Shown one piece after another: positions 63,824 to 64,000 of a DNA stretch of 64,000 nt. The position numbers and the translations under genes are program-made. How positions within the stretch are numbered: position 1 is the first letter of the stretch; each line of letters begins with the position of its first letter. The stretch is taken from positions 110,035-174,034 of the forward strand of contig CALMJS010000030.1 in the NCBI GenBank assembly GCA_937864535.1. The letters are read 5' to 3'. Origin of the DNA: an uncultured Paracoccaceae bacterium. GTDB taxonomy: Bacteria > Pseudomonadota > Alphaproteobacteria > Rhodobacterales > Rhodobacteraceae. The notes under the pieces are model-generated. The model had not been told where the DNA came from and did not search any database. It saw only the letters and a program-made list of their open reading frames with translations.

Positions 63824-64000
63824 ATGTTGAACCCTGCTGAAAATCTGCCAGATGATCCCGCTGAATTGAGGGCGATGATCGCGGCTTTGCAGGTAGAAAA
63901 TGCCCGGATCGAGGCCGAGAACGCTAGGATATCGGCGACATTGCGTGTCCATGATCAACTGGTTCAAGCGCTGCGCCTGCGGATCGCCAAGTTGCAGAAA
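63824..64000 (+). CDS. tnpC: IS66 family transposase TnpC (partial, N-terminus)
   Basis: The first 59 codons of the DDE transposase are visible (MLNPAENLPDDPAELRAM, then a coiled, Glu/Ala-rich helix) and the gene continues past the right edge. Starts 62 bases after tnpB. Confidence 0.85.
   Translation, partial: MLNPAENLPDDPAELRAMIAALQVENARIEAENARISATLRVHDQLVQALRLRIAKLQK

Larger units (their letters stand above)
63037..64000 (+). mobile_element. IS66-family insertion sequence, left part (runs off the window)
   Basis: Three genes in IS66 order (tnpA, tnpB, start of tnpC) identify the element. The left terminal inverted repeat could not be placed with confidence; it should lie between about 62950 and 63036. 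Confidence 0.85.

Overview
This 64 kb window comes from the chromosome of an alphaproteobacterium, most likely a Rhodobacteraceae (Roseobacter-group) species. Support: alphaproteobacterial flagellar regulators FlaF and FlbT beside flagellin and a DUF1217 gene; the crotonase-mutM / ubiE-ubiB block next to rpsT and dnaA; a DUF4212/sodium-solute symporter pair behind acs; a bioMNY biotin transporter; GC-rich codon use; and many GANTC sites (CcrM methylation target) upstream of dnaA.

Layout. 1-3.4 kb: RND efflux pump (partial) and adaptor, divergent from a MarR/GbsR-like regulator with a perfect palindrome between them. 3.7-12.7 kb: acetate block, with acs, a two-subunit acetate-type symporter and a terminator, then a signalling operon (cNMP/CBS/DUF294 protein, small membrane protein, receiver protein, and a membrane PAS/kinase-like/3'-5' exonuclease fusion). 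12.7-19.3 kb: DUF454 protein, large RTX protein with a C-type lectin domain, DUF1127 protein, tex. 19.4-25.5 kb: GH3 glycosidase behind a perfect palindrome, and the nadA-nadB-nadC operon. 25.6-29.3 kb: PfkB kinase with an aldolase-like partner, the ohrR/ohr pair with two matching operators, and ribH2 behind an FMN riboswitch. 29.4-34.2 kb: acyl-CoA ligase-like and thiolase-like genes facing bioM-bioN-bioY-nitroreductase. 34.2-42.4 kb: gyrB, LysE and VOC genes, recF, dnaN, dnaA, rpsT. 42.5-46.6 kb: crotonase, mutM, ubiE, ubiB.

46.6-62.5 kb is a flagellar cluster: flgD, fliK, flgJ-type, flgN-type, flagellin, flaF, flbT, DUF1217, fliI, flgB, flgC, fliE, fliQ, flgF, flgG, flgA, flgH, fliL, fliJ-like, flhB, fliR, flhA. 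CtrA-like TTAA-N7-TTAA variants sit in several of its promoter regions. The flhA-fliR-flhB operon is clearly AT-richer than the rest and starts with TTG/GTG/TTG codons. It ends against an IS3 remnant and an IS66 element that runs off the right edge; fliF, fliG/M/N, fliP, motAB, flgE/I/K/L are not in the window.

The least ordinary system is the operon at 7.9-12.7 kb. A DnaQ-type exonuclease is fused to a membrane sensor whose kinase module appears to have lost its catalytic residues. It is translationally coupled to a receiver protein with an imperfect active site and sits beside acetate uptake and activation genes. No tRNA, rRNA or CRISPR array was seen.
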